Shown here: in pieces, positions 62,801-64,000 of the stretch
Numbering within the stretch: the first letter of the stretch is position 1
How the letters are laid out: each line of letters begins with the position of its first letter
Assembly: GCA_036872755.1 (NCBI GenBank)
Contig: JAVHNS010000002.1
Coordinates: 1,054,001 to 1,118,000 of the forward strand
Reading direction: 5' to 3'
Origin: Orbilia blumenaviensis
Lineage: Eukaryota > Ascomycota > Orbiliomycetes > Orbiliales > Orbiliaceae
DNA length: 64,000 nucleotides
Notes under the pieces: model-generated
The model's input: the letters and a program-made list of their open reading frames with translations, nothing else
What the model was told of the DNA's origin: nothing
The model's database searches: none
Translations under genes and position numbers: made by a program

Positions 62801-64000
62801 CCCGTGAGTTATACGAAGAAGGTGCGGCTATCATGTCTGAGAAGTTGGTATCGGAAGGTATCTTCAACGAAGACAGGATCACCCAACTACTCCTCGATGA
62901 ACCGGCACAATACCCAGGCTGCAGCGGAACCCGCTGTCTAGCTGACAATATAAACGATCTAAAAGCCCAGGTTGCAGCTAACAACAAGGGAATAACGCTC
63001 ATCCGCGCGCTGATCGAAGACTACGGTCAAGAAGTCGTACAGTTCTACATGACAGCCATACAAGCTAACGCAGAGCTAAGCGTTAGAAACTTGTTGAAAG
63101 AGGTCGCGGGAAGATTCGGCGGCAAAGATCTGATAGCTGAAGATTTCATGGATGACGGCAGCCCAATCCGCCTCAAGATCGAGATCGACGCAGAGAAAGG
63201 AGAGGCTGTTTTCGATTTCAACGGAACAGGGCCGGAGATGTATGGTGAGTTTCCAAATTCCAGCAGCCTAACAAAACATCACAAGCCTGGAACTAATTAA
63301 TGTGTATACGATGGAAACTATAGGAAACATGAACGCACCCGAAGCAGTCACTTTCTCTGCAATAATCTACTGTCTTCGATGTCTAATCTACGATGATATC
63401 CCACTGAACCAAGGCTGCTTGAAGCCAATTCACGTCAAGATCCCCAAAGACTCCTTCCTAAGCCCTTCTGAGAACGCAGCGGTGGTCGGAGGGAACGTCT
63501 TGACCGTAAGTCCTCCTACTCAACACATATACACATATATATTAGACTCTATGAATAAGAATCTGAAGTATGCATGTTGTAAACACAGAGTCAGAGGGTC
63601 ACAGATGTAATCTTCAAAGCCTTCGAAGCCTGTGCAGCGTCCCAGGGCGATTGCAACAACCTCACATTCGGGTACGGCGGAAACACCGGCGAAGACAGCG
63701 AATACGTCAAGGGCTTCGGATACTACGAAACCATAGCCGGTGGTAGCGGCGCCGTATGTCCCCCTCCCCCCCACCATGCACTTCTATGACCAAAAAAATT
63801 CAAGACCATTAACATCCCAAAACGATACAGGGACCAGATTGGGACGGCACCTCCGGTGTGCACACTCACATGACAAACACACGCATAACCGACGCCGAAG
63901 TCTTCGAGCGTCGCTACCCTGTCATCCTTCGCGAATTCAGCATCCGCAAGAACTCGCGCGGCAGAGGCGAACACGAAGGTGGTGACGGTGTCATCCGCGA
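59810..64000 (+). CDS. OXP1: 5-oxoprolinase (ATP-hydrolysing), partial at window end
   Basis: Exons 59810-59839, 60008-60308, 60388-61073, 61129-63244, 63324-63505, 63589-63753 and 63831 to the window edge give 1216 residues; the family is about 1250-1350 aa, so a short C-terminal piece is missing. The N-terminal hydantoinase A-like ATPase half has RGGTFTD (residue 11 on), [24 protein letters not shown] and, split by an intron, [14 protein letters not shown]. The hydantoinase B half starts near [14 protein letters not shown] and includes [15 protein letters not shown]. The enzyme uses ATP to open 5-oxo-L-proline to L-glutamate in the gamma-glutamyl (glutathione) cycle in the cytosol. The second intron uses the less common donor GTTGGT. 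The start shown is the ATG just before GIRIAID; an alternative first exon at 59289-59318 spliced to 59792 would add 16 residues in frame. Confidence 0.93.

Overview
This window is nuclear DNA of a filamentous ascomycete (Pezizomycotina). Genes are split by short introns of about 56-110 bp with GTAAGT/GTACGT-type donors and CTAAC/CTGAC branch points. The products include fungal markers: an APSES regulator of the StuA type, a fungal GCN1, COP9 subunit 3, a fungal ThrE-type membrane protein and an HDEL-tailed PDI. I could not fix the class. Exon structures below were built by joining reading frames at splice signals and checking that the phase is kept.

Layout. 0-4.1 kb: MIT-domain protein (-). 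4.1-8.2 kb: simple-repeat-rich divergent spacer. 8.2-9.1 kb: SUB1/PC4 coactivator (+). 9.1-12.9 kb: spacer between convergent genes. 12.9-15.4 kb: stuA (-), followed upstream by about 3.7 kb that looks like its transcribed leader: it is almost free of sense-strand ATGs, apart from tiny uORFs and segments that look like introns. 19.1-27.7 kb: no recognisable gene. 27.7-28.6 kb: small REV1-like BRCT protein (+). 29.1-37.5 kb: GCN1 (-, 7 exons, 2656 aa). 38.8-39.1 kb: a new candidate gene for a 67-residue, four-cysteine protein (-). 41.8-43.5 kb: COP9 signalosome subunit 3 (+). 44.0-45.4 kb: GRASP-type Golgi protein (+). 45.9-48.4 kb: ThrE-family transporter-like protein (-). 50.5-52.0 kb: uracil-DNA glycosylase (-). 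52.7-54.5 kb: protein disulfide isomerase (-). 59.8-64.0 kb: 5-oxoprolinase (+), cut by the window end.

The genes are mostly core housekeeping functions and form no metabolic cluster: transcription and development (SUB1, StuA), amino-acid stress signalling (GCN1), protein turnover control (CSN3), secretory pathway (GRASP, PDI), DNA repair (UNG, possibly the BRCT protein) and glutathione-cycle metabolism (5-oxoprolinase).

No transposase, reverse transcriptase, CRISPR array, rRNA or tRNA was recognised by eye. The most interesting signals are regulatory or small: the stuA leader, a four-codon uORF ending 2 nt before the GCN1 start codon, the cysteine-rich small gene, and a TATA box with a candidate extra first exon at the oxoprolinase gene.
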